Below, one piece after another: positions 10,373 through 22,812 of a DNA stretch of 64,000 nt. Each line of letters opens with the position of its first letter. Positions within the stretch are counted from its first letter, which is position 1. A program made the translations under genes and the position numbers. The notes beneath the pieces are model-generated. The model saw only the letters and a program-made list of their open reading frames with translations, had not been told where the DNA came from and searched no databases. This DNA comes from Allodiplogaster sudhausi (lineage: Eukaryota; Nematoda; Chromadorea; Rhabditida; Diplogasteridae): assembly GCA_945643635.1 (NCBI GenBank), contig CALZFC010000026.1, positions 4,976,501-5,040,500 on the forward strand. Direction: 5' to 3'.

Positions 10373-13309
10373 CTCACGAAGAAGTGAGGAATGACGTCGT
10401 CTTGTGGATGATATGATGCTGGAAGAGGCTCAAGAAATACTGCTTAAACAAAAAAAAGAGGAACTGAAATGCGTTCAGTTTGCGCTGCTTGCCACAATAA
10501 AAGTATATCGTTCATCTCTCTCTCTTCAAGATTCATTAAAAGCGCTGGGTGGCCCCCAACAAGCGATATTTCGGCGAATGAAACGATGAAAACAAAGCCG
10601 ATTCGTCTGGGGCGAAAGAAATGCGAAGCAATGAGGCGGGAGAGGGGAGGAGTGCGAAGAAGAAGCTTAGAGGCTGCAGCTGCTGCTCTGCCTGGCCCCT
10701 CGTCAATCCACCCTGCCCCCCTCTAATCACTCAACACTTCCCATCGAACACCCGTGAGCGGCCAAGTTGTAGCATATCCCGAAGCAGGAAATAAGATGAG
10801 AGATATTTTCGGCAGCTATCACACCTTAGATACATGCCGAAAGTGCATTGGAGCGGTGCGAAAGGCTGCGTAGTACGGGCGGAGGGGGAGGGGGCATGGA
10901 GTGAAATAGATCTCTTTCTCTCTTAGCAGCTGCGGCAGACTCTTCTTTCATCTCGTCCCCTGTCGCCACCCGAGTTCGCTCCTTCTTCTTCTCAGCAACG
11001 CAATAAGCGGCACGGAGATGAAGCTGAGATCGGTAGGAAGAGCAAGTGCAAAAAGAGAGGATGAGAGCGCGAGCGACGCTTCGAGGGAGCGACGCCGCAG
11101 AACGACAAGTGCAGCCGGGTAAGCGGCGCTGTGCCTACTGCGACTCGAGAGCACGACCAGACTCAGATTTCGGCTCCTTCGAGGAGCTGCCCAGGAATTC
11201 ATGGATTCAGAGAGATAACGAGGAAAGCCGATATGCCCGGCCCATCCTAAGAGAACGTCACTCATACCCAGGCTGCTCTGATAGACAAATAATGCGTGCA
11301 TAACAACAATCGCGCCACTGACTCTCCTTCCATCTCAGCTATCTACAAGTCAAAAGAAGACTTCCCATTCATGCACATACATACATCACATCAACAATCT
11401 AAGAAACTGTTTCGGGGCTTGAAAAAAGCGCCATCTGTGAAGCTTCGGAACAAGTTGCAACAAGTAAATGTTCAAGAAGCTAACATTGTTCATGTGAGAA
11501 AAGAAGGGCGAAGTGAAGAGAATGGTCGAACGGCGTTAAATCTCACGTAGCAGACGAGATCCCGAAGAGTTAACGCCCACTTCGACACCAATCTGAAAGC
11601 TCTTCAATATTTCTCTCCCAGAACACAGAGAAGAGAGACATAAGACTTGCTTCATCAATCCCCGGAGGGCATCTAAGACTGCAACATTGCAAGGCCAGAG
11701 AGCATGTCGCCTAGGGGATTTTCCAGAATGAGAGAAGGCAACACAGATCGTCTACGACTGGGACGCACCACATTCACATTGCTGACAAAGTACTCCTTGG
11801 TGAGCACTCCTTCAGGACGAAGACAGAATCCAATTTGGACAGCGTCAAAATATAATCCGCAGCAAGGACGCACTTAGACATTCTGCGTGTGCACTTGGAG
11901 AGAAATCTCAACTGGAGGCGGAGGAGGCAGCAGCCAGTCCATCTAATTGCCCATTCCACTGCCCATCCACCCCTTCCACATTCACGGTCGGTGAATCTCG
12001 AGGGCAATCCTTCCATATCGGAACGACGCATCAGCAGAGACCATGCAGAGGCCTCGCAGAACCATGCAATATTCAAGAACACGAGAGAGCAGCGTGTGTG
12101 TACATTGACGCTGCTTTCTTGACCAAACAGTAAATATAAACAAGGAATATTCTGCTTAACATGAAAGAGAATTTTTTTTTGAAAGCTTACTATGATAAAA
12201 ATGAAGAAACGCTGTAAGTAAACCTTTTCAAATAAATTGTGTCTATTCGATTAGAATTATTAAAATTAGTTTTATGTCTGTGTTTTTGTTTCAAAACAGC
12301 AGGGATTGAAGATCGAAGAGTGCTCAGTTTGCAATGGAGTAGCATGTGTTGACTGGATCGCCATGTCCACGAGACCTCCCCTCATTCTTACCATAAGATT
12401 AATTGCCGAATCTTCTGGCTAAATTCCTTGCCTTCCACCCAAACAGCTCATCGATCTCTCATTCTTTTGAAGAAGTCAGTCATCTGTGAGTTGGTTGTAT
12501 TGAGCTAAATTTATTCAAATATTTGTGCACTTGTTATCTTAAATAAACATAATACATTTGTTCAATGAGGGTTTGTGTCTTCCAAGTCAGAATCTGTCGG
12601 CAAGTGCTGAGTCTGTGAATTTAATTTATCCCATCTTACTAATGAATCATTCCTCCGCTTCTTCTATTTTGGTAAAGGGCCTCCTCCTCTATCTTTGATA
12701 TTGTGATAGAAGACAGAATGTCAGGAATGCTTTCTATCACGCTTTAAAAGGAGAAGTCAAGCGCTGATTAATCATTTTCTCTCTCCATTTCGAATTTGTG
12801 TTTGAGATGAATCGGTTTAATTACCTAAGTTTGAGTCCAATAAAGGAAACTTTCTACGTGTTCGACACAGAATCCTTGCCAACTGCATGCAGAGGAATGC
12901 TTTGCTATAATTGCATGCTTGAATGATCTGGTATTGATAAACATTAGGTGGGTTATGATGACCATATATGTTTGCGATACAATCATAAATACAGAGAAAT
13001 GGAGAGGTGTGCGAGAGTGTCGGGCGTTCAAAGATCTCGGAACCTTGTGGATGATAAGAGATAGCAAGTCCTGTTGATGCGTGCACAGCCCTCACTCACC
13101 ATCACTCAGACACTACTCACTGCTGCCAATCAAGCATTCTTCCCAAATAAAGAAGCTTGACTTTACTCTCATTCGAATGTTGCTATTCCGTGCTATTTTA
13201 CTCGTCTGAACTCTGGTGCTCGAACCCTGTATGCAATGTTTGCCTAAAACATACCAAATAACGTGAAAACCATGCCCGGAAGAAGGAATATGCTTGAGCA
13301 GTTCCCGTT
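10373..13309. other. Intergenic, no gene recognised
   Basis: About 2.9 kb between divergent genes (DEG/ENaC on minus, transthyretin-like on plus). Open frames are short and lack splice logic or recognisable motifs. The first kilobase is fairly GC-rich and probably includes the channel gene's promoter. Confidence 0.45.
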
Positions 13310-13863
13310 ATGCACTGGCTCTCCGCATTCGCAGCCCTTCTCCTCTTCTCTGCTGCTTCTGCATTCCGCACCCAAAGTGTCGCTGTCGAAGGCAAACTGC
13401 TCTGCGGCTCTCAGCCAGCTTCCAGCGTTCATGTCAAGCTCTACGACGATGACGATGGTCTGACAATCATTATCTTTTTTACAGCTTATAAAATGGTAAT
13501 ATTGAAAAAGATCGTTCTGCCCAGGTCCCGACCCAGACGACGTGCTTGACCAGGCAATGACAGGCCCTGATGGAACATTCAAGTTGTCCGGATCAACTGC
13601 AGAGCTCACTCCGATTGATCCAGAACTCCGCATCTATCATGACTGCAACGATCATGGCAAGGTAACTATTTCTTTTTGCTGATAGGCCGTTAAGAATGGT
13701 TCTTGCTACATGTAAATATCTTGAGCCATGCCAACGTGAATGGGTCATCCGCATCCCCAACAAGTACATTTACTCGGGAGCGAAGGCGGCCAAGCCGATG
13801 AGTCTCGGGACGATGAACTTAGAAGTCGAACTGGAATCGGAATCCCAGGACTGCATACATTAG
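13310..13863 (+). CDS. Transthyretin-like protein 1 of a three-gene array
   Basis: Exons 13310-13457, 13525-13661 and 13726-13863 give 140 residues. The protein has a signal peptide (MHWLSAFAALLLFSAASAF) and the nematode TTR-like (DUF290) core: VEGKLLCGSQPAS, VHVKLYDDDDGPDPDD, GTFKLSGSTAELTPIDP, then YHDCNDHGKPCQREW and IPNKYIYSG, ending SQDCIH. The four Cys residues of the family are present (LLCG, HDCND, PCQR, DCIH). TTR-like proteins are small secreted beta-sandwich proteins; most have unknown ligands, and C. elegans TTR-52 bridges phosphatidylserine to engulfment receptors. Unlike its two neighbours, this copy has no intron between the signal peptide and the first beta strand. Confidence 0.93.
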
Positions 13864-14042
13864 CTGCAATACTCTCACAATGAGCTATTTCGAACCAACA
13901 TGCACACTCGTACTATTCTGTTCATAATGTCATAAAGAGTGGTGGAAATCAGATAGTCTAATCGCGTATTTAAACGATCGGTTAAGCGCCGTGGGTAATA
14001 CCTGGTTGATTATGAATGGTCTAAGTGAGAGCATCCTCAGTA

Positions 14043-14698
14043 ATGCTCATCTTACTCGCTCTCTTTCTGCTCTTCTCTCTCTCCACTCAGACTGCCACTA
14101 AGACGGGACATCAACACACTGGCACGCAGAGCTATCGTGTTCGCTACTCTTCTTTCATCTCGCACCTTTTCTTGCAGTATTCATTTCCTGGCAAGTTCAG
14201 GTTACCGGAAGATTCTTCTGTGGAGATGAACCTGCGAGCAACGTGCTCGTAAAGCTAATCGATGATGACTTCGGTATGATCTTTGTCCTCTCACACCTTT
14301 TCTTATTGGTAAAAGCAACAGGCTACTTTATTCTTAGGGCCTGATCAAGACGATGACCTCAACGTTCAGCATACCGATAAAGAAGGTCGATTTACCCTAT
14401 CCGGGTTCACCAAGGAAGTCACTACCATTGACCCGCATCTCAGGATATATCATGATTGCAACGATGGCATTAAAGTTAGTTTCAAACAAGTATAGTGACA
14501 ATTTTTCAGGCTCCACTAAAGTTGTTAACAGAATAAGAAGAACTTCAATTTTCTTTGCAGCCTTGCCAACGTCGATGGAAGTTCGAGCTGCCAAACAAGT
14601 ATATCAGCGGAGGGGAGAAGCCGGAGAAGACTCTGAACATCGGAACGTGGAATCTGGAGATGCTCATGCGAAGGGAGAGCCATGACTGTCATCACTAA
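14043..14698 (+). CDS. Transthyretin-like protein 2 of the array
   Basis: Exons 14043-14138, 14201-14273, 14338-14474 and 14561-14698 give 147 residues. The signal peptide MLILLALFLLFSLSTQTA is followed by a short spacer ending TGTQSYR, then the TTR-like core: VTGRFFCGDEPASNVLVKL, DFGPDQDDDL, GRFTLSGFTKEVTTIDP, YHDCNDGIKPCQRRWKFELP and a C-terminal SHDCHH. The last two introns sit at the same places as in gene 1, which points to duplication. A first intron that gene 1 lacks separates the secretion signal from the core, with a normal GT donor. The frame is also open for a few codons upstream of the chosen ATG but has no earlier ATG. Confidence 0.92.
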
Positions 14699-14915
14699 AC
14701 ATGAACACACGAACAATGTAAACCCTTCATATCTATTTTCCATTAACTCATATTTTTTGATTTATTTTTTGGCGAAGCAAATAAACCTGTACATATAACC
14801 AAACTTGAGATTCCCTGTTCAATTGCTCCGTAATTTATTTCGGATCAAGTACTTTATTAAAATTCGAATGCGTAATTTTTAATGATGCCTTTAAGCAGTA
14901 GAAAAGAAAGGTAAA

Positions 14916-15636
14916 ATTCTTCTATTGCCTTTCCTTCTTCAACCGATCTTTGCTTCTCCAATCGACATCGCACCACAGCACACGGGAACTCAGAGCTACA
15001 AGGCATGTTGGGGGGGGGGGGCTTATGCTCATACCGTATCCCTGTTTTCCATGGCATGCCTTTTTCTTTATCTCTGTTAATAGAGCTTGGGCTGACTATT
15101 CATCTGCATTAAGGTGAGCGGCAAATTATTTTGCGGCAACCAGCCAGCCACCGATGTTCTTGTTCGGCTGATCGACGAAGATTTCGGTTTCTTATTTCGG
15201 TGCACTACTTGTTTTTATTTATTTCCAAAATCACATTCTATCCTTAGACAAGTCCGGTATTTTGAGGGCGACCTGACGATGTGCTCGCGAATGCGCAGAC
15301 GGACTCGGATGGGCGCTTCTCCATCAGCGGCTTCACTTCAGAGATCACCACCATTGATCCCATGCTCGAAGTCTACCACGACTGCAACGATGGCATCATT
15401 GTATATTCTTTTTTTGTTGATGCAAATTTGAAAGTTATTTCAAGAATTTTTGAGACCATATTATAGCAAACATGATTTTTATGCATTTGACTCTGCAGCC
15501 CTGCCAACGGCGCTGGCGCTTCGAGCTGCCGAACAAGTACATAACAAGCGGGCCGAGACCGGACAAGGAGATGGACATCGGTGCCTGGAATCTGGAGGCC
15601 ATCGTGCCGAAGGAGAAGCATGACTGCATTCACTAA
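14916..15636 (+). CDS. Transthyretin-like protein 3 of the array; start codon not found
   Basis: Exons: an N-terminal exon ending at 15002, then 15114-15186, 15267-15400 and 15499-15636. The core matches copy 2: VSGKLFCGNQPATDVLVRL, DFGRPDDVLANAQ, GRFSISGFTSEITTIDP, YHDCNDGIIPCQRRWRFELP, C-terminal KHDCIH. The first exon encodes a hydrophobic leader (KILLLPFLLQPIFAS) and HTGTQSYK, aligned with copy 2. Two oddities: where copy 2 has its ATG this copy reads AAA, with an in-frame TAA just upstream and no ATG between, so the start is lost or lies in an unseen exon. Also, the frame requires the first intron to begin GC, at a position where copy 2 uses GT. The core is intact, so it is either recently disabled or wrongly bounded at the 5' end. 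The feature start is nominal. Confidence 0.8.
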
Positions 15637-18347
15637 GAGTCTTCCATCATTTCTGCCTTCTCATTCTTGATTAAGAAAAACCATTATCGAGAAGTTGCAA
15701 TCCATTGTGCCTATGCTAAATGCTGTCCATAAATGCCTGAAAACATTAGTCATTCGACAAAATAAAGAAAATGATGACTTTACTTTTGTCATGTACACTT
15801 TAAAATTACTCTAAAGGGGATGTTTGATTGTTTTAATTTGATATAAGAATTATTTAGATACGAATGAGCGATGGCGAGAACGAGAGAAATGAAGAGGAAG
15901 AGACAGTAAGAGAGTAGAGTAGTGAGAAGGTAAATGCATAGAAGAAGTAAGGAGACCTGTGGAGTGGTGGAAGAGGAAGAAAATAAAGACTGGAGGAGAT
16001 GATGAGAGAGTAGCTGACCCACTTCATGCCCTGCCCCCTTCCCTCGCCCTGTAGCGCCTCTACTGGCCTCATTTTGACAGAGTGTCTCCGATGCTCTTGG
16101 CCATCTTCAACCCCCACGCATCTCAGCTCACTTTATTCCGATCTCACCGTGTCGCTCCACTTCTCTCTGTCTCTCTCTCTCTCACTCTCTCTCTCCATCC
16201 TTCTTCCATACCGCACCAACATCTCCACTACACACCATTTCCTTTCCCTTTTCAACTGCGGCGGTTCTCTTCTCTTTTGTCGCCATTTTAGACTTTCATT
16301 TTCTCGTTGATCTCTATATCTCTTTCCCTCTCTCTTTCTCTCTTGCTTTATCTTTCTCTATTTCTCTTTCTGTCGCTTCCATCTTTTCAATTGTACCCTT
16401 CTTTCTTTCAATCCGTGAGCATTCTCCTTCGGGTTTTGAATATCATATATGCATTGTCACATGCTCGCCCACTACATTTGCCTTTTGCATTGCCGGTAGG
16501 TCAATCACAGGATTGGAACTGCCCTTATCAAGAAGATGTTATTGGCCTGTAAACTTGTGCTGCTAAACTTTTTACTTCCAAAAAAGTCACACTTTTCTTC
16601 CCTAATAGTGCAATTCCTACCTTTCTTCTTCTTTCTCTCTCTCGCTCTCTCTCTCTCCTTCAGCCGCTCTCTCTCTCTTACTTTTCTCACTCATTCTCTT
16701 CGTACGACACCTTGCTCGTCTCCCAACGCTGATTCACACGTCTGCAATGCTGACCATAATGTGGCCGTTTCTCAACGACATTTTTGACTAGTGCAATATG
16801 GTTGTGTTTCATAGCGAGAATTACGCTCGTATGTAGGTGTAGGCTGGCAACGAGTGAGAGATCTCTACAAGAAGTATTTAGCCTCTAACAACAGTATCCT
16901 TCACTATTTGTTTGCTCTTCAGAAAGCATTTATTTACTACGCTGACTAATGGATTCACTCTTGGCAAAGTTGGAGACTGCACAGACATCCCCCTGTTAAT
17001 GATCAGCAATTCGATTAGGTGCGAAGTGACTGATGCGCAGCGGAAGAAACTTTGCTTCCTTGCTTCGAGACTCCTCTCTCTCCCTCTCGCTCTCTCCTCT
17101 CTGCCACGCTCTCTCTCCACTGATAAACTCAAAGAACAGATGTATCTTATATCTCCACTCGCAATCTTCGTATTCGTCGTTCATCCTAGACGGCCTCGCT
17201 TTGCACTTTTGTAGTCAACGGCTCTCCAGTCTCATTCAACTTTAGGAAGCTTTCATTTTTTGAATGTTTCCAAATGTTGTCGGTTTCCTTTGCCGATTCT
17301 CTCTCCCTCTCTCTCCTTCTCCTTTCTTCTCCTCCTTCCCGCACTTGCCCTCTTTTCCCCTTGTCTTCCAATGAGCTGCAGCACTTTCACTTGGCCACTT
17401 CGCCCCGGAAGGCTCGTCCGTGCTTCGCCTCGCCGCCTACAGTAACCATCCGAGAAAGGTCTTTAAGGGTAAAGAAGGGTAGAGAGAACGGGTTTGAAGG
17501 AGAGTGCGGGAGAAAGAGTGTGAGTGCCTCGCGCAAGTGAGGAAGCGAAGGAGGGGGAGACCAGTTCGTTTTCTCTTTCGCCTTTTCCCTCTCGTTGATC
17601 CTCGTCCTCCTTGTCTTCACTTCTCTCTCTCTCTCTCCCTCTCTCTGTCTCTCTTCCTACCTCCCTCCAATCCTCATTTGACCCTATTTCCAGCATCTCG
17701 TCATTCCTTCTGTCCCCTTTCGTTTTCGTCCAAAGAATGCAGAAAAGAGAAAGCAAACCAGGTGCATCCACGGGAGAGTTTAATAGGAAGCGCCCTCCCC
17801 CCCCCCCACCTGCTTCCAGCTGATTTGGCAGTGCCCCCTTCTGGTCTCGCTTGCACTTATCAATCAAGGTCAAATACTATCTGCTTCTGCTGGCATTCTT
17901 CATTGGCTGTCGTCGTGGACTGCTTCTTCTGTCCATCCCTCTCCGTCTTGGCCTCATTCCAGACACGGTCATACAATCAGAAACCATGATTGCGTACTCC
18001 CCAAGATCTATTATTTCTTTGTCCTCGTTGTCTGATGCGTTGACCTCGTTTCTATCACCAATTCCACCCGACTCCTGCATTCTTCATCGCGTTCATTTGA
18101 TTTTTCGTGACCTGCCACTTGAAGGGAGCGCGAATCGTGTCACTGCTACAAATTTATGCATTGTATCCCATTTCTTGCACTAACTCTCTGTCACTATTAA
18201 GGAAGGCGTCCGGTTCATCAATGCTTTTGAAGTTTGTCACGCCTACAATAGCTTAGACGAAAGGTAGGAGATGTATTTCTCGTGCTAAAATCGTGTTCAC
18301 GTTTGTTCACCCGAATGTCGACGATGAGAATGCTACAAATTTAGTGA
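15637..18347. repeat. Intergenic, CT-rich microsatellite region
   Basis: No gene was recognised. Long pyrimidine tracts run at about 16155-16205, 16308-16400, 16625-16700, 17060-17110, 17295-17345 and 17610-17660, with a C-run near 17799-17810. Open frames here are Ser/Leu repeats from the microsatellites. The stretch is presumably upstream sequence of the ets-4 gene. Confidence 0.5.
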
Positions 18348-21300
18348 ATGGAACACGAGCTTCTGAGTGGTGGAGACCTCCACTGGAGTGGAGGCGATCT
18401 GAGTCCGGCAGCCCTCTCGGACGATGAGGACTTTGGTGACTTTCCGGGTTGCTTCATTGAACAGCCTGGAGACTTGGCCTCTCGCTCCCAACATCCCCTT
18501 CAGTCTCATCAGCTTCCCCCTCACTCACACTCGTAAGGATCACGGAAACATCCGCATCCTTGGGCCATAAACGTCTTGACCTTTAGATATGGTGCAACAG
18601 TCAAAGTGGAAGAGAGCGACGTTGTCGGCAGCAGCCACATGAGCATGAATGGACACAGCGAGTACGAGAGGAAGACTCCGTCTCATCACGTCAGTCTTCG
18701 CTCACTTCTCATTTACAAGTGCATCGAGCTCCTTGTTTTACTCAGCGCATCTCGCATAACTATGAAGATTGAAATGTAAAGAGTTCATTGAAAATATAGC
18801 TTTACTTCAATAAGAAACCTTTTTGTGCTGTTTCACATACATACGTTTTGTTTATCTACTTTCCGTAAACTATTCGAAAATATCTAAGATAGTTCATATA
18901 TCGCGAATAACGTTTTGGTGAGTGTCATGCTTTATCGACATTTTATTGAAACGGAACTGTTGAATTAGAGGAGTTTTTTTTATGAACATACATCTTATGC
19001 TTAATGAGAAATGAGGGAAATAAGGGAGAAGGGGCAAGCTGAGTGAAAGCAGAGTGACTGTGACTGAGTGCGCGAGATTTAAGTTTGCCTCGAATTTCCC
19101 TCTTCTGGCCGGACAGCGAAAGCGGTCAACATCTAATGAGATTTCGTCACAAAGACAGGCCTTGCAGACATTTATGCATCATTGAATACGTGCCTGCAAT
19201 CTCTTTTCTTCACCAGAATGAGAGTGGATGAAAGAATAGAGTCCATTTGGAGATGGTGGGAGATATCGCTTCTTTAGAGTCATTTTCATCAGCCGCACTG
19301 CATTTTGGCACAGCAGCAGCAGCAACAGCAACAACTTGGCCGCTCTTCTGACGATGCGACACGTCATCAAGGTTGGAGCAACTTGAGCGGAATATGCAAA
19401 TCAAATGCAAAAAGAAGTGACCCTTAATTTCGTTCTAACTATCTCCGTTGTTTTAGCTGGCAACGGCGAGTGTGGCGGTGGACAGCAGATGGAACTCTAT
19501 CGCGATCTCATCCTCAGACACCTCATCCAAGACATCTCCACGACTTGCGCCAAGCTTCATCTTCCAACTGGTACTAACCATTTTGTTATTGCTATATTGT
19601 CGGGACAAGTTATGTGGATCCAGTTACGCTCGAGTGTGACACACGGGTCGTTCTTTTTGTGATGGGCATCCAGAACTTTTTTTCCGGTTTAGAGTGAGTT
19701 AGGCAGGCAAATCACCTGAAGAGGATGACCAAAAAAGTGGAGTCCACTTCTCACCCTGCTTCCCCTTCCCCTCTCTCCTTCTTTCTATGTCTCTCTCTCT
19801 CTTTCTCCCTCTCTTGGTCGCTCTCTCTGGTCTTCCTCCTGCATTCAACAACTGTCCATGAACAGCATGCTTGAGCCAAGTGCACACCGCGCATGTATTT
19901 ATCGTGCTGAAGTGAGAAAAGAAGAATAGAAAGGGAAAAAGGGTTAGAGGGAGAAAGCGAGGAGGATGAATGAAGGAGAGAGTGAAACCGTGTGAGTGCC
20001 CCTCTTCCCGGAAGAAACTTCAGTCTCTCCGCCTTCTGGACCATAACAGTCGCTACCTGTTTCCATTCTACAACAAACCACGGCCACTCGCTCAGAACGA
20101 GGTCGGGGGATCAGAGTAAACACAAAGGAATTCTGATACGCGATCACACATATACTCTGTATATCTATTAGCGTAAAAGATCTGGGAAAATTTCAAGGAA
20201 ATTTTCAAGTTTCTATTTCTATTTCAAGGAAAAAGCAAACATGAAATGCATGAAGATTTTGAAATGTCCTGATGGCGTGTTGAACTGAATAATTTGTGTA
20301 GTTGGGAAAAATTTATGTGACTGAATAATGAGTGATTGTGCTTGAAAGATGCCCGTTGCTGGTCGCCGGTGGAGACTGGCCGCTGGATCGCAGAGACCTG
20401 TGTTCAGTTCGGCCTCTCTCCCCCTCGAGTGACCTGCGTGGCTGGCAAGCAACTTCTCTCTGCCAGTCAATGCGAACTTGACAACATGGCTCCAGGCGCT
20501 GGTGAAACTCTCTTCACGCAGCTTCAGCTCTGGAAGACGGGTATGGTTCTTCCTTTTTCTGCATTTGCTATCTTGTGACTTTCTACATCCTTGACCACTC
20601 TTCGTTGCTTTGCGGGGACCATTTAACGATCGAACCACTTTCGGCATCTTCATATCACTTTCTTGCTGGATTCATTTTGGATGTAGTTTTTTGCATGTTT
20701 TGACCACGCGCGCCCATCTCCGCGAGAATGCAAAGCACAACAAAGTGAATCTCTCTCTCTTGCTGGCCGCTTTCTAAACAAGGACGATGATGATGAAACA
20801 GCAACATGGCAAAGGCTGTCCATGACTCAAAATCGAATCGAATCGTATAGCGATCGCAACAAACGATGAACAACGGCGCTCTCGAATCGCCAGGATGAAC
20901 CAGAACTTTCCGTTGCGCGAGATGAAAGAAATATTTTTAGATGGAATGAATGAATAAGGGAAGAGGTAGTGAAAGAGTTGCAGAGGCTGCAGACAATGAC
21001 AGCATGAGTTGGATGACCATTCGTGTCTAGTCACGTAGACATGGAGAGAGGAAGAAGTGGAGGGCGAGAGAAAGGAGGGAGAAGCAAGACCTACTAAGTC
21101 ATGTGATAGTAATGGCGAAGGTGTTAACACATGCCTTGAGGATTCAGCCTTTCTTTTCTTCCCTTATGGTATTGGAGTTGGAAAATAAGAAGAGACTATG
21201 GTTGAGACGAGCAGGCAGGGGCGCCAGAATGAACGAATGACCAGACAGTACCAGTCTTTGCATTACACGTTCTTGTCCTTCTTCAATGGGATTATTTGCA

Positions 21301-22812
21301 TTCTATTTAGCTTCTAATTTTATTGGAACAGCAATTTTAACCACGAATGCCACCAGTTCAGCTTGGAATCCCGTCATCCATTTCAGCATTTCAATCGTAT
21401 GAACAAGACGAGCGCGCTGGAATGCTCAGCAGCGGAAGTATGACAGCTGCCGACAATTGCATCCCGAAGGCATGGGTAAACAAGGGGCTTTAATTAGATA
21501 AAAATAAATGTTTTATTCTATAAAATTTTTTGTTCTTTTTTTCTTAAGAACAAAGAGATGTTCAAAGAACAGTTTCGTATTTTTTTTAGAACACAGACGG
21601 AACGCCGACTGCCGTGCCTACGACGGTTCCGCAGAGCGAGATGATGGGAGAAGCAGAGATAAAGATGCACGACCAGCAACAGCAAGCCTTCCTCATGCAG
21701 CAGCACCAGCATCCCATGAACCCTCCCGCTGTCTATCCACCTCATCGTCCCAGACAGGACGGCCATCTCAGTTACTACTCTAACGGTACTTCCAATTATC
21801 TTACATTTATTTACATGTTAAAAATTTAAATCGTAAAGCCTAAACCACTGCTAAACAAAATCATGCTCATGTTCAGCCCCGATGGCCCCACTACCAAGTC
21901 ATCAAATGCATCAGATGAACATGATAGCCGACGCGTCTTCCTTCTACACCAACAACTGTATGATCTCGTCATCGCCGACCGACTCCGAGTCTTCAGGAGA
22001 TGAGCGTAAGAAATGAATCACAAGATACTGTCAAGAGAGAAATCGAGAGGCTAGCATTAGCCGATTGCAAAGGTCCCATCACACTTTGCGGAAAGATCAC
22101 CATTTAAGGATTTTTCTCTGCAAAAACAAAGCATGATTCGTTATGTATGGATGTATGTATGTATGTACATACATGCACATGATTTATCTGCAAAATTAGG
22201 ATGATACTTGGATCTAGTTAGAGATAAGTAAACTTATTGCGAAATGAGCTGGGATTGTTTTCAGTGGATGACGAAGACGGAGGCGATGAGTTGAGATGTG
22301 CGCAGCCGCTGCCGCCAGCCATGGCGATGCACCACGAGCAGCCGGCCTTCCTTCCTGGCCAGCTTCCGACCATCAAGATGGAAGGGCCTTGCTTCCAGCC
22401 TCCTGGCGGCAATGGCAGCCGTCACTCTGGCTCCGTTCATCTCTGGCACTTCATTCGCGAGCTGCTCGACCAGCCGAAGCAGTACGGATCGTGTGTGCGA
22501 TGGGTCGATAGAGAGCAAGGTTCACTATTAACTTGCATAAACTACTTATTTATTTACAAATTATGTATTCAAGAAGAATTTTTGTCAGTAATTTGATGTT
22601 TATCAACCGAGCCGCTTTATTTTGAAGGAACATTCAAAATCGAATCGAGTCAAAGCTTGGCTCGCTTCTGGGGTTCCCGCAAGAATCGGTCGCAGATGAA
22701 CTACGACAAGCTGTCACGCAGTCTCCGCCAGTACTACAAGAAGGGAATCATCCAGAAGCCGGAGAAGAAGCAGCGTCTAGTCTACAAGTTCCTCCCTCCT
22801 TATCATCTCTGA
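18348..22812 (+). CDS. ets-4: ETS transcription factor with PNT domain, ets-4/SPDEF type
   Basis: Ten exons: 18348-18532, 18587-18689, 19314-19371, 19457-19570, 20349-20540, 21357-21475, 21590-21785, 21877-22005, 22265-22519 and 22628-22812. The N-terminal exons are acidic and Ser/His-rich, and exon 3 encodes a Gln run. Exons 4-5 encode a pointed (SAM_PNT) domain, ILRHLIQDISTTCAKLHL then CWSPVETGRWIAETC and LFTQLQLWKTG, which follows SPDEF in layout. The middle is Gln/Met/Pro-rich. The C-terminus is a full ETS winged helix: HLWHFIRELLDQP, VRWVDREQGTFKIESS, WGSRKNRSQMNYDKLSRS and LRQYYKKGIIQKP, which contacts GGAA sites. The ETS domain at the extreme C-terminus after a PNT domain identifies the SPDEF/Ets98B/ETS-4 class. 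In C. elegans ETS-4 modulates lifespan and metabolism. The protein would act in the nucleus. Exon 6's acceptor is chosen by phase only. Confidence 0.9.

Noticed and set aside
15789..17990. Many Ser/Leu- and Arg/Glu-repeat open frames
   Set aside because: They are translations of CT/GA microsatellites and occur in all frames of both strands.
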